NCBI GenBank assembly: GCA_900074885.1
Contig: FJUW01000019.1
Coordinates: 434,001 to 498,000 of the forward strand
Direction of reading: 5' to 3'
Origin: Rhynchosporium graminicola
Taxonomy: Eukaryota > Ascomycota > Leotiomycetes > Helotiales > Ploettnerulaceae
DNA length: 64,000 nucleotides
Shown: one piece after another, positions 25,477 to 36,659 of the stretch
Numbering within the stretch: position 1 is the stretch's first letter
Layout: each line of letters opens with the position of its first letter
Position numbers and translations under genes: made by a program
The notes under the pieces: generated by a model
What the model saw: only the letters and a program-made list of their open reading frames with translations
What the model was told of the DNA's origin: nothing
Databases searched by the model: none

Positions 25477-28400
25477 CTACCTCCCACTCCCACTCCCTGT
25501 TTCACCACCAAGCACCTTCCTCATCCTCCCCATCCCACTTACACTACCCCAATGCGTCCTCACCACCTTCAACAATCCATACGCCGCCAAGCGATAGATC
25601 AGTGTACAGATTCCCAAAGCAAGTATGTTTTTCCACGGGTTAGTGTTGAGCTTGTACAAATCAAGGACCTGTTCTCCATTTTCAATGGGGCATGGCCCAT
25701 TGGGCAAGCGCTGGTAATCGTCACAAGTGAAATGGATGCCAGAAAGAGAATAAGGCGCAAGATTACGGATGGCGTATCGCAAGGGCGAGAGATAGTTTAC
25801 GCCTTGTAGGAAGGAGGGCATGTTGATTGACATGACACCGGACATGAACTGGGAGATCGAGAGGAAGACGCTGGTGAGGGAGATGGCGAAGCCGGTGTGG
25901 GGAAAGAGTGTGTTGAACATGATGCCTATGCTTTCGCCGCAGTTGACGATGCAGAAGCAGTTGAAGAAGCACACAAAAAACAATTGCGGCGTCCTCGGCA
26001 ATCCAGCTGCCAAATCAACCAAAACGGCGAAGATCAAACTTGTAATAACCTCAAAAGGCACCTCTAACGTGACATACTGCGCAAGAAACGCCTCAACACC
26101 ATAAGTGCCGTCATCGTTTTCCCTATAGAACGCATCTTTCTCATCCGGATACACAGCTACATTCTGCAACATTCCAACAAAGTTGAACGCGCAAAATTCC
26201 TGGATAAATCCCAATCTCGTTTGCACGGACGCGTAATCGTTTTTTAAAGGTGCGAAGAAGAGCGTCAGGATTACGGCTAGACCGGTGACTTGGGATGTGC
26301 GTGCTATGAGCAGTGGAGGCTGACGTCGGAAGTTGAGGAATGCGCGATGAACGAGGATTGGGTAGGCGGAGATGAAGCTGGTCGATTTCCGGATCAAGGA
26401 ACCGAGTTCTGCGGGTGTAGAGATGATCGATGGCTGGATCGCAGCGGCAAAATCTCCACTTGTCCAAGAGGATATCAAAGCTCGTACTTTTTGTCGTGTG
26501 GCGGCCTCTCGTTCCGAGTGCTGGAGATCGATTGTTATGAGATCCAGAGCGAAATCTGCTGGATTCGTGGTTGTAGGGCATGGATAGCCAAGAGAATCGA
26601 AATGAGGGAGGAGACCAGCGCCATTGCCGGCATAGACTGGAGAACCTCCCCTGGCGAGAAGAAGGACATTACCGAATTTCTTGAACAGGTCGGAGCGAGA
26701 TTGATGAATTGTAAGGATCAGAGTGCGACCTTCTTGAGCTAGACCTTGAAGTACTTCCATGATGGATGATGCGGTGAAAGCATCGAGGCCTGATGTAGGT
26801 TCATCAAGAAGCAGAACTCGGGGATCCGTTAGGATCTGGACGGCTATTGAGACACGACGCTTTTCTCCGCCCGAGATACCCTTCACTGTGTCGGACCCAA
26901 TGAGATTGTCTGCGCAATCTTTGAGACCTAGCTTCATCAGGATCTCCTCGGCACGTTGATGCTTCTGTGCTGTGGTCATGAAAGATGGAAGTCTCAATCC
27001 AGCTGAGAACCGTAGTGTCTCACGTACGGTGAGAGACGGTAAAAGTGCATCGTCGTCTTGGCACACGTATGAACATACGGACCGAATTACAGAATCTGAA
27101 GGTACCGACCCATTGAAGGTCATCTCTCCATACTGCTTGTAGCGTGTTCCTACACTGTTATGCAGACGTAGAGCCATTGCATTCAACAGCGAAGTCTTGC
27201 CGCTTCCGGAAGGGCCCATTATGACGTTGAGTAACCCAGCTTGGAATGTTGCAGTAACAGGATGAAGAATCTTCTTGGTGGGCAGTTTCTTGCCAAGGAT
27301 AGACCTTTTATCCAGATCGAGGGCAAAATGATCCAATACGATGTCGACAGTCCGAACCTCCTCGCTTGAACGCACAACCATCTTCTCTTTTCCAGCAGAA
27401 AGATCAGTATCGGACGTTCGTGCCTGAGCAATATTCATTTCAACGCGGAGGAACTTGAATCCGATGAAAGCCGCAAGATAGAACATAATCACGAAAGCGA
27501 CCATTACAATGATAGGTTTCACAACCCAGTTTTGTGGGAATCCTAAAGAATCCATGATGAAAGCGCCGGTGTACTGAGCACATGCTGGATTTGCGTCCCC
27601 TCCTGGCAGCGGACAATCGTAGAACTGGCCTACAAATTCATTGGCACAAAGGCTCCCAAAAGCGTAAAAGACATATGCTGTCCATTTCATCCATCTGACG
27701 TAGACCGGAATACTGTTACTCTGGATAAAGTACCCGCAAGCCATACTTTGCACAGTGTATCCCAAATTGGCGATAAGTGAAGCAGTTGCAAAGTCTCGGG
27801 CTGCTGCTACACATGCTGCAGCATAAGTGACTGCAATGTATTGCCCGATGAGGATGATCGAGAAGAAGACGAGAAAAGTATCTGCTTCGGCTCTAAATCC
27901 AGCCATCCAGTAGAAAGTGACAGAGTAGGCTAAAGGAACTGGAAGATCTTCTGTGAGGAATCTGGCAATACGTCGGCTTAGCAAGAAGGGTACGACATCC
28001 ACTACATTTTCATTGTGTTCGCGGTCAAATAGTTGAACATCGACTGTCAATCGATATGTTTCAAACATAAGAATGAGGTATCCTTGTAAGGCAGCGGCAT
28101 TGTAGAGAGCACCTTGTCGACTTCGAATTCCGGATTGATCTCTACTCAGTCCAAAGAATACCCACCCAGTGAGTACGCCCATTAGTATCGCTTCGGAAAG
28201 TGAGCCAGCCATGCCCATCGGATCTCTGTAGGTTGTTAGGAATGTCCTGGAAGTAAGGACCCGGGTTTGACGTATGAAAGGAGACCGGGCAAGATGTATG
28301 CTTTTCTTAGAAGTCTGTTCGGGCACTGGTGCTCCTTTCTCGATATTAGAGGCATATCTGTGTTGACTTTCCTCAAGCCAGGCTGCTTTGAACCTCTCGA

Positions 28401-29475
28401 CCCGCTCCGATGAAGCAGCTTCGAGTTCAGGCGTACGATTGTCGATTGCAGCGATGTCAATGAGAAACTCGGCAGGATTGACAAAGGGTGGGAGTTCCAT
28501 TCCCATCCGCTCAAACCAAGGTATGCAATCATCCGCTTTGCCAGTGAAGACTGGACTTCCTCTAGTGAGGATCACGAGGCCATCAAACATGCCCCAAATT
28601 TCAGATCTCGGCTGATGTATTGTGGTTATGATAGTTCTCCCCTTCTTTGCCAGGTGCTTCAACGTCCGAACCAGCTGAAATGCGCTGGTGGCATCTAATC
28701 CAGTTGTCGGCTCGTCCAAGAATAAGACGCTCGGGTTACTGAGGAGTTGCACTCCTATGCTTGTTCTCCGTTTCTCTCCTCCAGAACAGCCTTTGTGTTG
28801 GTGGTTCCCAATCCGTGTATTTGCACAATCCTTCAAACCCAGTTCCAAGATGACCTCTTCCACAACCTTCTTTCTCCCCTCTTCCGTTGTTGGTGGCGGC
28901 AGTCGCAAATTTGCAGAGTATCGTAGAGTTTCTCGAACGGTAAGCGTAGGTAGTAGAACATCTTGCTGCATTACATATGCACTCCGGACACTATTGACCC
29001 CGCCCAAGCCATTGAAAGTAGTCTTCCCTCCAACAGATAACCTCGCACTTGTCAATCGCTCTGCCATAGTATTCAGCATAGTCGTCTTCCCAGATCCACT
29101 TCCTCCGATGATTGCTGTAAGTGACCCAGCTGGCATAGATGCAGAGACTGAGTGCATGATCTGCTTATGTTTGGGCGCCTCATTGCCATCTTGTCTTTGT
29201 TTTCGGGATAGGTATCTTCCTATCGAGAGGGCGGAGGGAGAAAGATCGACCGTGACCAGCAGCTCTCGCACTTGTATGTCGACTGGTTCCACATCGCGGA
29301 GAGATATGTGATTGCTGTGCGTCGTTGGAGAATGAACGACTTCATTATTGTTCTCGTCTTTCGTCTCGCTCGCGTGCGTTGCTGATGTCCTTTGAACTGT
29401 GTGCGAGCTTTGCCCCTTCATGCGACTGGCATCTTCTGAGACTCGCCGCCCTTTTTCAATATCTTCTTCCCCCAT
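25477..29475 (-). CDS. Full-size ABC transporter, ABCG (White) type with two canonical half-transporters
   Basis: This is an ATP-driven membrane exporter with NBD1-TMD1-NBD2-TMD2 order, 1332 residues, no intron needed. NBD1 has Walker A GGSGSGKTT (about residues 124-132), signature CSGGEKRRTSIG and Walker B SVLFLDEPTTGLD. NBD2 has GPSGSGKTS, ISGGEKRRVSIAV and RVLLLDEPTSGLD. Each NBD is followed by a block of about six hydrophobic segments. Both nucleotide sites keep the catalytic Lys and the LSGGQ-like motif, unlike Pdr5-type pumps where the N-terminal Walker A is degenerate (Cys replacing Lys). It is therefore a duplicated ABCG2/White-like pump rather than a classic PDR pump. The substrate cannot be told; relatives export toxic compounds, lipids or metabolites. 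The start at 29475 is the first in-frame ATG after an in-frame stop. A longer frame upstream starts only at TTG. Confidence 0.93.
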   Translation of the reverse strand: MGEEDIEKGRRVSEDASRMKGQSSHTVQRTSATHASETKDENNNEVVHSPTTHSNHISLRDVEPVDIQVRELLVTVDLSPSALSIGRYLSRKQRQDGNEAPKHKQIMHSVSASMPAGSLTAIIGGSGSGKTTMLNTMAERLTSARLSVGGKTTFNGLGGVNSVRSAYVMQQDVLLPTLTVRETLRYSANLRLPPPTTEEGRKKVVEEVILELGLKDCANTRIGNHQHKGCSGGEKRRTSIGVQLLSNPSVLFLDEPTTGLDATSAFQLVRTLKHLAKKGRTIITTIHQPRSEIWGMFDGLVILTRGSPVFTGKADDCIPWFERMGMELPPFVNPAEFLIDIAAIDNRTPELEAASSERVERFKAAWLEESQHRYASNIEKGAPVPEQTSKKSIHLARSPFIRQTRVLTSRTFLTTYRDPMGMAGSLSEAILMGVLTGWVFFGLSRDQSGIRSRQGALYNAAALQGYLILMFETYRLTVDVQLFDREHNENVVDVVPFLLSRRIARFLTEDLPVPLAYSVTFYWMAGFRAEADTFLVFFSIILIGQYIAVTYAAACVAAARDFATASLIANLGYTVQSMACGYFIQSNSIPVYVRWMKWTAYVFYAFGSLCANEFVGQFYDCPLPGGDANPACAQYTGAFIMDSLGFPQNWVVKPIIVMVAFVIMFYLAAFIGFKFLRVEMNIAQARTSDTDLSAGKEKMVVRSSEEVRTVDIVLDHFALDLDKRSILGKKLPTKKILHPVTATFQAGLLNVIMGPSGSGKTSLLNAMALRLHNSVGTRYKQYGEMTFNGSVPSDSVIRSVCSYVCQDDDALLPSLTVRETLRFSAGLRLPSFMTTAQKHQRAEEILMKLGLKDCADNLIGSDTVKGISGGEKRRVSIAVQILTDPRVLLLDEPTSGLDAFTASSIMEVLQGLAQEGRTLILTIHQSRSDLFKKFGNVLLLARGGSPVYAGNGAGLLPHFDSLGYPCPTTTNPADFALDLITIDLQHSEREAATRQKVRALISSWTSGDFAAAIQPSIISTPAELGSLIRKSTSFISAYPILVHRAFLNFRRQPPLLIARTSQVTGLAVILTLFFAPLKNDYASVQTRLGFIQEFCAFNFVGMLQNVAVYPDEKDAFYRENDDGTYGVEAFLAQYVTLEVPFEVITSLIFAVLVDLAAGLPRTPQLFFVCFFNCFCIVNCGESIGIMFNTLFPHTGFAISLTSVFLSISQFMSGVMSINMPSFLQGVNYLSPLRYAIRNLAPYSLSGIHFTCDDYQRLPNGPCPIENGEQVLDLYKLNTNPWKNILALGICTLIYRLAAYGLLKVVRTHWGSVSGMGRMRKVLGGETGSGSGR

Positions 29476-30816
29476 AATTCCTAAGATTCCGAGATTCAAG
29501 AGGCCTTCCGCTCCATCTGAAAGCGAAGATCTGGGAGCTTGCCCGCTGGGCCGCAAGTAGTGGGGTGAGAGGCGTTATCGAATAACGCTCCCATTAGTAT
29601 GAGGCGTCCGCGGGAAGAGTAGCTTCCAAACAAAGCAGAGATGTGAAAGTACCAAAGAGGAGAGGGAGGAACATTCCTACATTTCAACGACACTTACAAA
29701 ACATACGAACCCAGCGTAAGTAAGGCAAGCGCAAAAATCGTTACCATTGCCATGCCCAGTTGGAGTGAGCCCAGTTCGATTCGATACAAGCGGAGCAAAG
29801 GCCCACCACCATGCGCAAGCGACTTATCAAAGGACTGCCCGAGGAGCAAGCCGAGGCCAAAAGAAACCATTCACACGCCTCAGAATACGTTCGTGAGGCG
29901 CCGCAGAACTGCAGACGTCGACGGACTTCTCGCCTGCGGAACGAGGACAACGACAGGGACGGACGGGTCACCTGCAGTGGAAGCGCGAGCCGACATACCT
30001 TACTTACCCTGCGGTGTGATTGTGATTGTGAGGGGTCGCATCCAGACGAAGAATCTGACAGGACGTCGGGTAAGAGACAGGAAGGACACCTCGCTTGCAC
30101 ATGCACATACCGACGTCAACAACGGACTACAGTATATTATATCCAAGCTGGGGGGTGTTTCATCTCTGAATCCAGATCTGGTAGGCCTGCGCCTTCTTCG
30201 CAATAGTCGATGATTTGGAGTTGTGCTTGCGAAGTCCATTAGGGGCATCGAATTTAGATACATGTAAGATCGACCAATGCTGACAAAGTCTGCTTCATTA
30301 GAGTTTGTGCAACTCCAGCTCTTGCTACCAACCCTGACCTTGCTTCATATTTTCAAGGTCCGAACATGTTCAGAGACAACTGCAGGGAGTCTTGTCGTCC
30401 GAGGTCTTCCATCGAGACACTATGTATAAGCGACAGTAACTCAACCAACAAACATGTCACGGATGCTAGAGAATCCGAGAAACAAAATAATCTGGGAGCG
30501 AATTCGAAGCTTCAAAATCCATAAGCTAATCACAGCCTCGATTATCAGCTGTGGTTGTAGTTCGTCTGAACTGAAACCCTCCTCAACTGATATTGTATAC
30601 AAAGTATCAACATTAACCTATATCTCGTGCGATAGGACGTCATTCGGTTTCCCTTGTCAAGGTTCTAACGTTGCTCCAGATAATTGGCGGAAAATCAGTG
30701 TGGTAGAGTTTGATTATACGAATTAATGCATCAAATAACAAGTTCTCGAAAAGTGGGGGTAAACGGGAAAGGATGCATTTCCATTTTATCATTCCTCTCA
30801 CGGAAGTTCTTACTTC
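29476..30816. other. Intergenic region upstream of the ABC transporter
   Basis: No gene is recognised. The proximal 300 bp should contain the transporter promoter. Overlapping frames on both strands at 29740-30263 give Arg-rich peptides without family character. Confidence 0.45.
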
Positions 30817-31058
30817 TACTTCGTACATGGCCAAATAAACGTAAGTTTGACATCCCTGCATACACTCATGAGAAACAGCGTCCTGTAATGATTATTACAT
30901 CGATTGAAAAGCGGAAAATTTGCATACGTATACAGCTCTATGTAAGAAGGATATACAAAATTTGAAATAGAATTCATGCAAGCTGAATTGTATAGTATTT
31001 TGAATAAAGAAGCGCGCACGGACGCTGAATCTACATTTAATCGGCCATGTACGAAGTA
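30817..31058. mobile_element. MITE-like element, copy 1 (TA-flanked terminal inverted repeats)
   Basis: The element is 242 bp including a flanking TA on each side, as in Tc1/mariner-derived elements. The left end reads TACTTCGTACATGGCC and the right end is its exact reverse complement, GGCCATGTACGAAGTA. The inverted similarity continues imperfectly to about 37 bp. There is no coding capacity. A diverged copy at about 59004-59250 matches along the whole length in the same orientation (shared blocks such as TCGATTGAAAAGC, ATACAGCTCTAT and GCGCACGGACGC), which shows it is a dispersed element. The perfect 16-bp ends suggest this is the younger copy. Confidence 0.8.
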
Positions 31059-34000
31059 CTATTATCTCGATAATTTGAGTTCTATGATCCATGCTTTGAA
31101 TCTTGCAATCAAGCTTCTTCCCGTGCACGAAATGGTAGTCACCGAATTTCTTCTTTCGATGAACATACGGCAGGAAGTGTTCTACATCCTCAGATCATGA
31201 AAATTTCATCGAAAAGTAATTGCGCGAACCTATCAGTCGGTCTCGGTATATGTCCCAAGCGGTATTACACATTTGACGTGGCAAATGCACCGTTTCGGCT
31301 GTATCTACAAAGGTACCTAGGTGAGCAGTTCTTCGCTCGTGGAACTGCACACTTGCTAGAAGCCCGAATTAGATGGAAGTTGTTACTTTCAGTGACTCAT
31401 GTTCTACAAAAGGTTCTTAGTGTCACATTGGCAACATACCAGCTTTATTGGACCAATCTATGTAGAGCCAGGAATGTCGCTCTCGATTTGATTCGGAGAT
31501 ACTAGAATCATCTTCTACCAATAAAACCTGGAGGACTCACGGCAAATACAATTGTTCATATTAGCTCTTTCTGTATTCTCGAATGGGTATGCTTCAAGGC
31601 TGAAAGTTAATGTTTGGGTTCCAAAAGATAACAGCTTGATAAACCATTTCTTATGGGAGATGTCACAGGAAGCGAGAGCATTACGCCAACAGCATACAGC
31701 GTAGCAGCAGCTGGCCACCATCCTTTAAAATTGCCAGCATCACTCAGTAGAGGATCAGACATCTTGACATGGACAACATCACATATAGTAGCGATTCTTG
31801 ATCGGGACTAAGCGAGGAAATCCAAACAAAGCTAGTAGCACCGCACTGCTATCGACTTTCAACGTGTACTATAGAGGCGAGCTATTCCTACGGGATCTCA
31901 AAGGAGCATGTTAATCATTCTGATGCAAAATCTCATACATGTAACAAATGCATTAATTTAATGACAGCATATCGATTGACTGAACCAGCAGTAAATAACA
32001 CCAGTGGTTAATTGCACCGGTATGTGCCCAGTTCTCCATTCGTTCACATTGCACAGAAACATAAGCTTCAAAAGTGTCGATTTTGAGCGCAGAGACAAAA
32101 GTAGAAGAACAGCTGTACCAGTGCAGTTCCTTACTAGGGGTACTGAAGGCAGAGATATTCTGATCTTTGGCACCATCCAGAATGCCTTTTATCATAACCC
32201 ATGTGTTTATACCCCTACATGTGCGACCATTCCGAATGCCACGATCTTTAATCCTTCATCGTCACCCAGTGCGATCTTCCGGTTCCGTCACATAGACCTA
32301 TTTCATGGGAGTACCGTACACACGCTAGAATTCAGTCGGAGGCTTTAATTACTGCTGGTATAGATTCGGACACTAGATCTATAACAACTATCATGGTTCC
32401 CATGCCATGGCCAGCCCCAATCCAACCTAGGGCGGATGGTTCTGCCCATTAAAAAGAAGAATCAAGCATGCCTCCATGCAGCTACAAAAGCCCCATAGAA
32501 CTCGCCACCTATAACTCTTATATTGATATTACATTTTACAGAGGTGCATATCGTGCGCTGCAAGTCTGGCATATACTTAAGTGTAGTTTCATGCTTCCTT
32601 CCCAAGTACGTTCCTCCTTCTTCACATCCTACTCAAGGAGGTCGAAGGGTAGCATGCGGAGTGTCTCGTCCCGTCGAAGAACCCTCTTTACACTGTATTT
32701 TAATTGAGCATCCAATATCCGTACCTCGACAAGCAACATCATCTTAAGTATATATGCCCCATGCATTCTGTTCTCCCCCATGCACTCCGGCACGTCTCTG
32801 CAGTTCAATAGTTGAAATGAGGGCATACCTGCAAGGAGTCTCCACGTTGGGAAAATTAGTGGCACTGGAACATCCTCATCCTCTCTGCTAGAGATTAGTG
32901 TTACCTCAACCGACCATTAATTTGCACAGAGACTCCAGTACAGTCTCTCCTACGAAGTCGGATTTCCCAACCGGTGCATTTTCTCGCCAATGTCCCCGCA
33001 CTTAGGAGCGATGTAACCTTCCACAACAGCCATGTCAGACGGTACGACACACGAGGAACATACTCCCGAGTGGTACTATGACTAGATGCGGCCGCATATG
33101 CGAAAATCACGACATAGAAATCAAGACTTCGACGGAATGATGCAGTGAAATGACGGCAGACATGTCTCAGGCTTATCAAACCGTGTCCCCCCCCCACATC
33201 TTTTAACGGGATTCATCCTCGCTATACGGCATTCATATAAGGACAACGTTGTTGTTTATCTATTCAAATTCCCTTCAAGGATACTATCAACTTACCCGAT
33301 TCCATTAAGGCACGGGTCAACTAGTGCCTGCTGGTTTTACAATGACAGTTGCTGTCTCGGTTGCAATTCCCAAGCTACCGGTAACTGAGATACCGATACC
33401 TCTCTGGAAAGGTGTAGGGCGCAGTCTTCACCGGGCGTTTCTATCTGGAAGGATTATTCATGAACAGGTGTATTTCGGCATCATTTATCAACCAGGGCAC
33501 CCATCTTATTGCATAACTACTCGAGTAGTCGGATAATATGTATCTTAGCTTATCAAATAATATCCTGGGGGTACTTACTTCAGCAACGAACTTATCTCCA
33601 TCATTTTGCTACATAATCTTAGCACATATGTCTGCTTAAGCTAAGCCTTATCTTAAATGCTCCATTTGTTTTGGAGTACCGATTTTGATTCCTTCATTGG
33701 TCGTTTTCCCCGACAAAGACAATCTTGTCAAATTCTTGGTGGAAGTCCGTAGCTCCCCATGCAAAGTTACAAAAGTCGATGGACTATTGATGCACTATCT
33801 CAATAAGTCCTACATAATATGGATTTCCTTCAACCTGTCTTAATGTCCCGGCATTATCTTGAGACTGGATCTATAGTCGACACGTCCCAACGTCGAAACT
33901 TTTTTCCTTCCCAACTACTAAAAAAAGCGATGTAACTATTTCTAAAAAAGCCGAGAGGACAATAGTAGCCTAGTTATTAGCAGATAAATACACATCTTAC

Positions 34001-34712
34001 AATTTTTTTCGCAAGGTATACGCCATTTGGTCTCCACTTTACCTGTCCTAATCGGGAATTTCGTTTGAATGGAGAAAGGATTTTGGATTTAAGCTATAGA
34101 CCCAGCCGGTGCTATGCGAATATAAATCTATAATAAGCTGTGTGTAGATATAGATCTAGGAAGAATAGAAGTTCTTTTTCATCCTTTTTAAACCCTTACC
34201 CCTTTTCGATATTTTCTAAATTATGAGTTTTTATTAGATAGTATGTAATTCCTCGGTTATCTAATAGCTCTTGCGCTGTTTAATTATTAAGCAAAATGAT
34301 GTTTGAGTAACGCAATCAATGAATACCAGTCGTATCGGAGGGAGTATATCCTCGCGTTCCTCTTGCAAATAATAAACCTTTATAAAAAGTCTGGAGAGCG
34401 GATCTCGGATACTTCTACACTCCCAATCTCTCTTCACTTCGCAACTCGAACTAATCACTATGGTCCGTGCACTTGGAGAGCCGTCACCTCCTCTTCTCAT
34501 CTTACTCGTTGCCTCTTGTTCCCTCTTGAGTCGCTATATAGCATGCAGAATCTCGTGTCTCCTGTTTAACAAGCTGATAAGTATATTAACTGAAGAGACG
34601 ATTCCATGAAAATGCCTACTATATCAGAGGACAGTAAGCGCCATTCCAAGCCCAGACTCGCAAGTTTCTAACAATCGGAGTACAATTTAATGAGGGGTTC
34701 GTCGAGTCGAGC
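31059..34712. other. Gene-poor region with an AT-rich tract
   Basis: No gene is supported over 3.6 kb. Frames of 70-114 codons (for example 32004-32348) show no recognisable protein. The part from about 33540 to 34270 is visibly richer in A and T and in TpA steps (for example TCTTAGCTTATC, CTAAAAAAAG, ATTATTAGC) than its surroundings. That may be the remains of a repeat altered by repeat-induced point mutation. No terminal repeats or transposase fragments could be identified there. Confidence 0.4.
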
Positions 34713-35815
34713 ATGTATTTTCTGGCGAGAGACAAACTCTTTGAAGTCGAAAAACCGTACAGTCTGCGCTATCCTCCCGACGAAGGTCTTCCGCAATCTA
34801 ATATAAAACGAGAGACTGTGAAAGTGGCTATTCGTAACATGAGGAAGGGAGAACCTCATTCCTTAGAGCGCAATGGATTCCAAGTCATTCATATTCAGTC
34901 TGCCATGGACTATGTCGATTTTGCTGACGACGAACTGATCAAAACGGTATATCTACCAGAGTTGCAGACTGCACTATTACAAGAGCTCGGTGGTAAACAT
35001 GTTCATGTTATGGATTTTGCTGTAAGTTTCTTGGTTCACAATGCGACCGGGCGCTCAACTTCTAGGTCCGGCGGAGACACTCTCAATTCCCTATATCGAC
35101 TGGGAAGGAATTTGAAACACTCCAGCCTGCGGCATTGGCTCATATTGGTTGGTGGCTCAAGTATCCCAAGAACAGTCACTATAACTCATCATAGACTTTA
35201 CGGTTCGAGAGGGCGAACGGCTGATTCAAGTAATGTACGGGGAACGAGCCATTGAATTGTTGAGAGGCCATTGGCAAATTATAAAGTGAGATCGAGAAGA
35301 GATCCTAAAGCACAACGAAATTCGCAATGGAAGAGGATCTGACGATAATTTTAGTATTTGGAAACCTCTACGCGGGCCATTGAATGACTGGCCACTTGCT
35401 CTCTGTGATGCTCAATGCGTCGATTTCCGCAATGATATCATGGCTGGAGATCTCGTGTACGAAGATTTTGCCACGGAGAACTTGCAAATCATGCACAATC
35501 CTCACCAGGAATGGTTCTATCTTCCTGATCAAACGACATCAGAAGTCCTTATATTCAAAAGTGCAGATAGTAAGCATTCGGACGCGCCTGGTTAGTCTTG
35601 GAAGTCATTAATCCTGTCGGTCAACTTTTCTATTCATGTACGGGACGCTGATTGAGAAAGCTTCGCCCCATGCTGCCTTTTATAATTCAAAGGTTGCATC
35701 TGATGAACTGCCACGCGAAAGCATCGACTGTAGAGCATTTGTATTCTACACCAGCTTGCCAGATTATCCACCAGTGGTAGAGGACATATTTCAAGCTCTC
35801 CCAACGCATTCATAG
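34713..35815 (+). CDS. AsaB/CmcJ/NvfI-family oxidoreductase (hydroxylase/desaturase-like)
   Basis: This belongs to the fungal family that includes the aspergillic-acid AsaB and novofumigatonin NvfI enzymes and 'GA4 desaturase' annotations, thought to be non-haem iron oxygenases, often in secondary metabolism. Exons are 34713-35021, 35066-35147, 35195-35285, 35355-35590 and 35661-35815, giving 290 residues. Family features are EKPYSLRYPPDEG, RNMR...SLERNGFQVI, VRRRH, the metal-binding H-x-D of AHIDFT (His129, Asp131, the Asp codon split by intron 2), NIWKPLRGPLNDWPLALCD, WFYLPDQTTSEVLIFKS, the distal His of SPHAAF (His243) and RESIDCRAFVFY. All four introns have GT-AG ends and close in phase, so the gene looks intact. 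The first ATG comes slightly late relative to relatives, and open frame continues upstream to a stop at 34635. A short 5' exon may be missing, or the N-terminus trimmed. No biosynthetic partner genes are adjacent. Confidence 0.85.
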
Positions 35816-35866
35816 TCTCCCAGTCCCTCAGTATCCCTAGCGCCACAGAACCCGTACGATGTCCTA

Positions 35867-36164
35867 TTAGTCCTTGTTTCTGAGTAGTCGCGATGCCCTT
35901 TCTGCCGTTGTTCCATCAAGGATGACCTCTTGTCCTTTCGAGAAGCCGTGGCTCGTACCGTCACGCGTAGCCGTCTCTTTATCGTCATATACAGTGCTTT
36001 GTGTGGATTGTTTTGCGAGCCATTGCGCTTTCCAAGGCTGTATCTTTTTGGATGCAAAGGGAGGGTTCACCTGAGGTACACAAAATGGGTCAGCAGACTC
36101 ACATGTGTTGCATCTATATCTACAAATACGGATCCTTCGTACTTACACTATGATCGGCTTCCAT
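35867..36164 (-). CDS. Possible small gene of 73 residues (two exons)
   Basis: This is a tentative model: exon 1 36147-36164 (MEADHS), intron 36071-36146 with donor GTAAGT, branch GCTGACC and acceptor CTCAG, then exon 2 35867-36070, a polar peptide ending LLRNKD. The ATG has A at -3 and G at +4. The protein is hydrophilic, with no signal peptide, no membrane segment and no recognised domain. It lies in the gap between the convergent ends of the AsaB-type gene and the DUF7580-type gene. A 67-codon open frame can arise by chance, so only the combination of good splice signals, start context and protein-like composition supports it. It could also be a remnant of a larger gene. Confidence 0.3.
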
Positions 36165-36659
36165 CGTTGATCGCGGTCTAGTGGTGAATGAATCTCGTTA
36201 CTTGTGTAAGTCTTGAGATCGTAGGCTTTCAGAAAAGGGTTGAGAAAACAATATTGCGGCTGTGGCAGATTAGGGCCTCAAGAATGTAGGCTCACTTGGC
36301 TTCAAAGATAAGCCACGGTGCCACGCATCTCAAGATTACCAATAGAACTCGCCCGGCTGCTAGGCGTGCAGGAAAAGGATTGGATTCTGCATGTAACATC
36401 CTTCCCGATGTAATACAAACGGCACAAACCCCGCACCTGGCACCCTCAAGGCATGCGCAGGAATCGCTGAGTTTTCTAGGTGATGTGATTCTGGTGGTCG
36501 CCGTCTCGGAATTTATAGGACAGACTGCAGCGAGAAGATTGTTAGACATGCAGTAGATAAGTTGTTTGAAGTTCGACCCGAGATTCCTATGCCAATAGTT
36601 TGTTTACACCACACCTCGAAAATTCCGACTGCCAGATTATGTTTATCTAATCCAAAGTT
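36165..36659. other. Short gap, nothing convincing
   Basis: About 0.5 kb downstream of the DUF7580-type stop and upstream of the possible small gene. Both strands carry an open frame of about 86 codons (36292-36556) without recognisable content. Confidence 0.4.

Noticed and set aside
25477..29475. Classification as a Pdr5-type (ABCG-PDR) multidrug pump
   Set aside because: Both Walker A motifs keep Lys and both signature motifs are intact, whereas PDR pumps have one degenerate site.
29496..29693. Possible extra 5' exon of the ABC transporter
   Set aside because: A frame exists, but no donor/acceptor pair joining it convincingly to 29475 was found, and an in-frame stop separates it from the main frame.
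30726..31128. Apparent shared peptide LRTWP.K..FDIP..TH in frames at 30726 and 58832
   Set aside because: The similarity is due to the two copies of the non-coding MITE-like element, not to a gene family.
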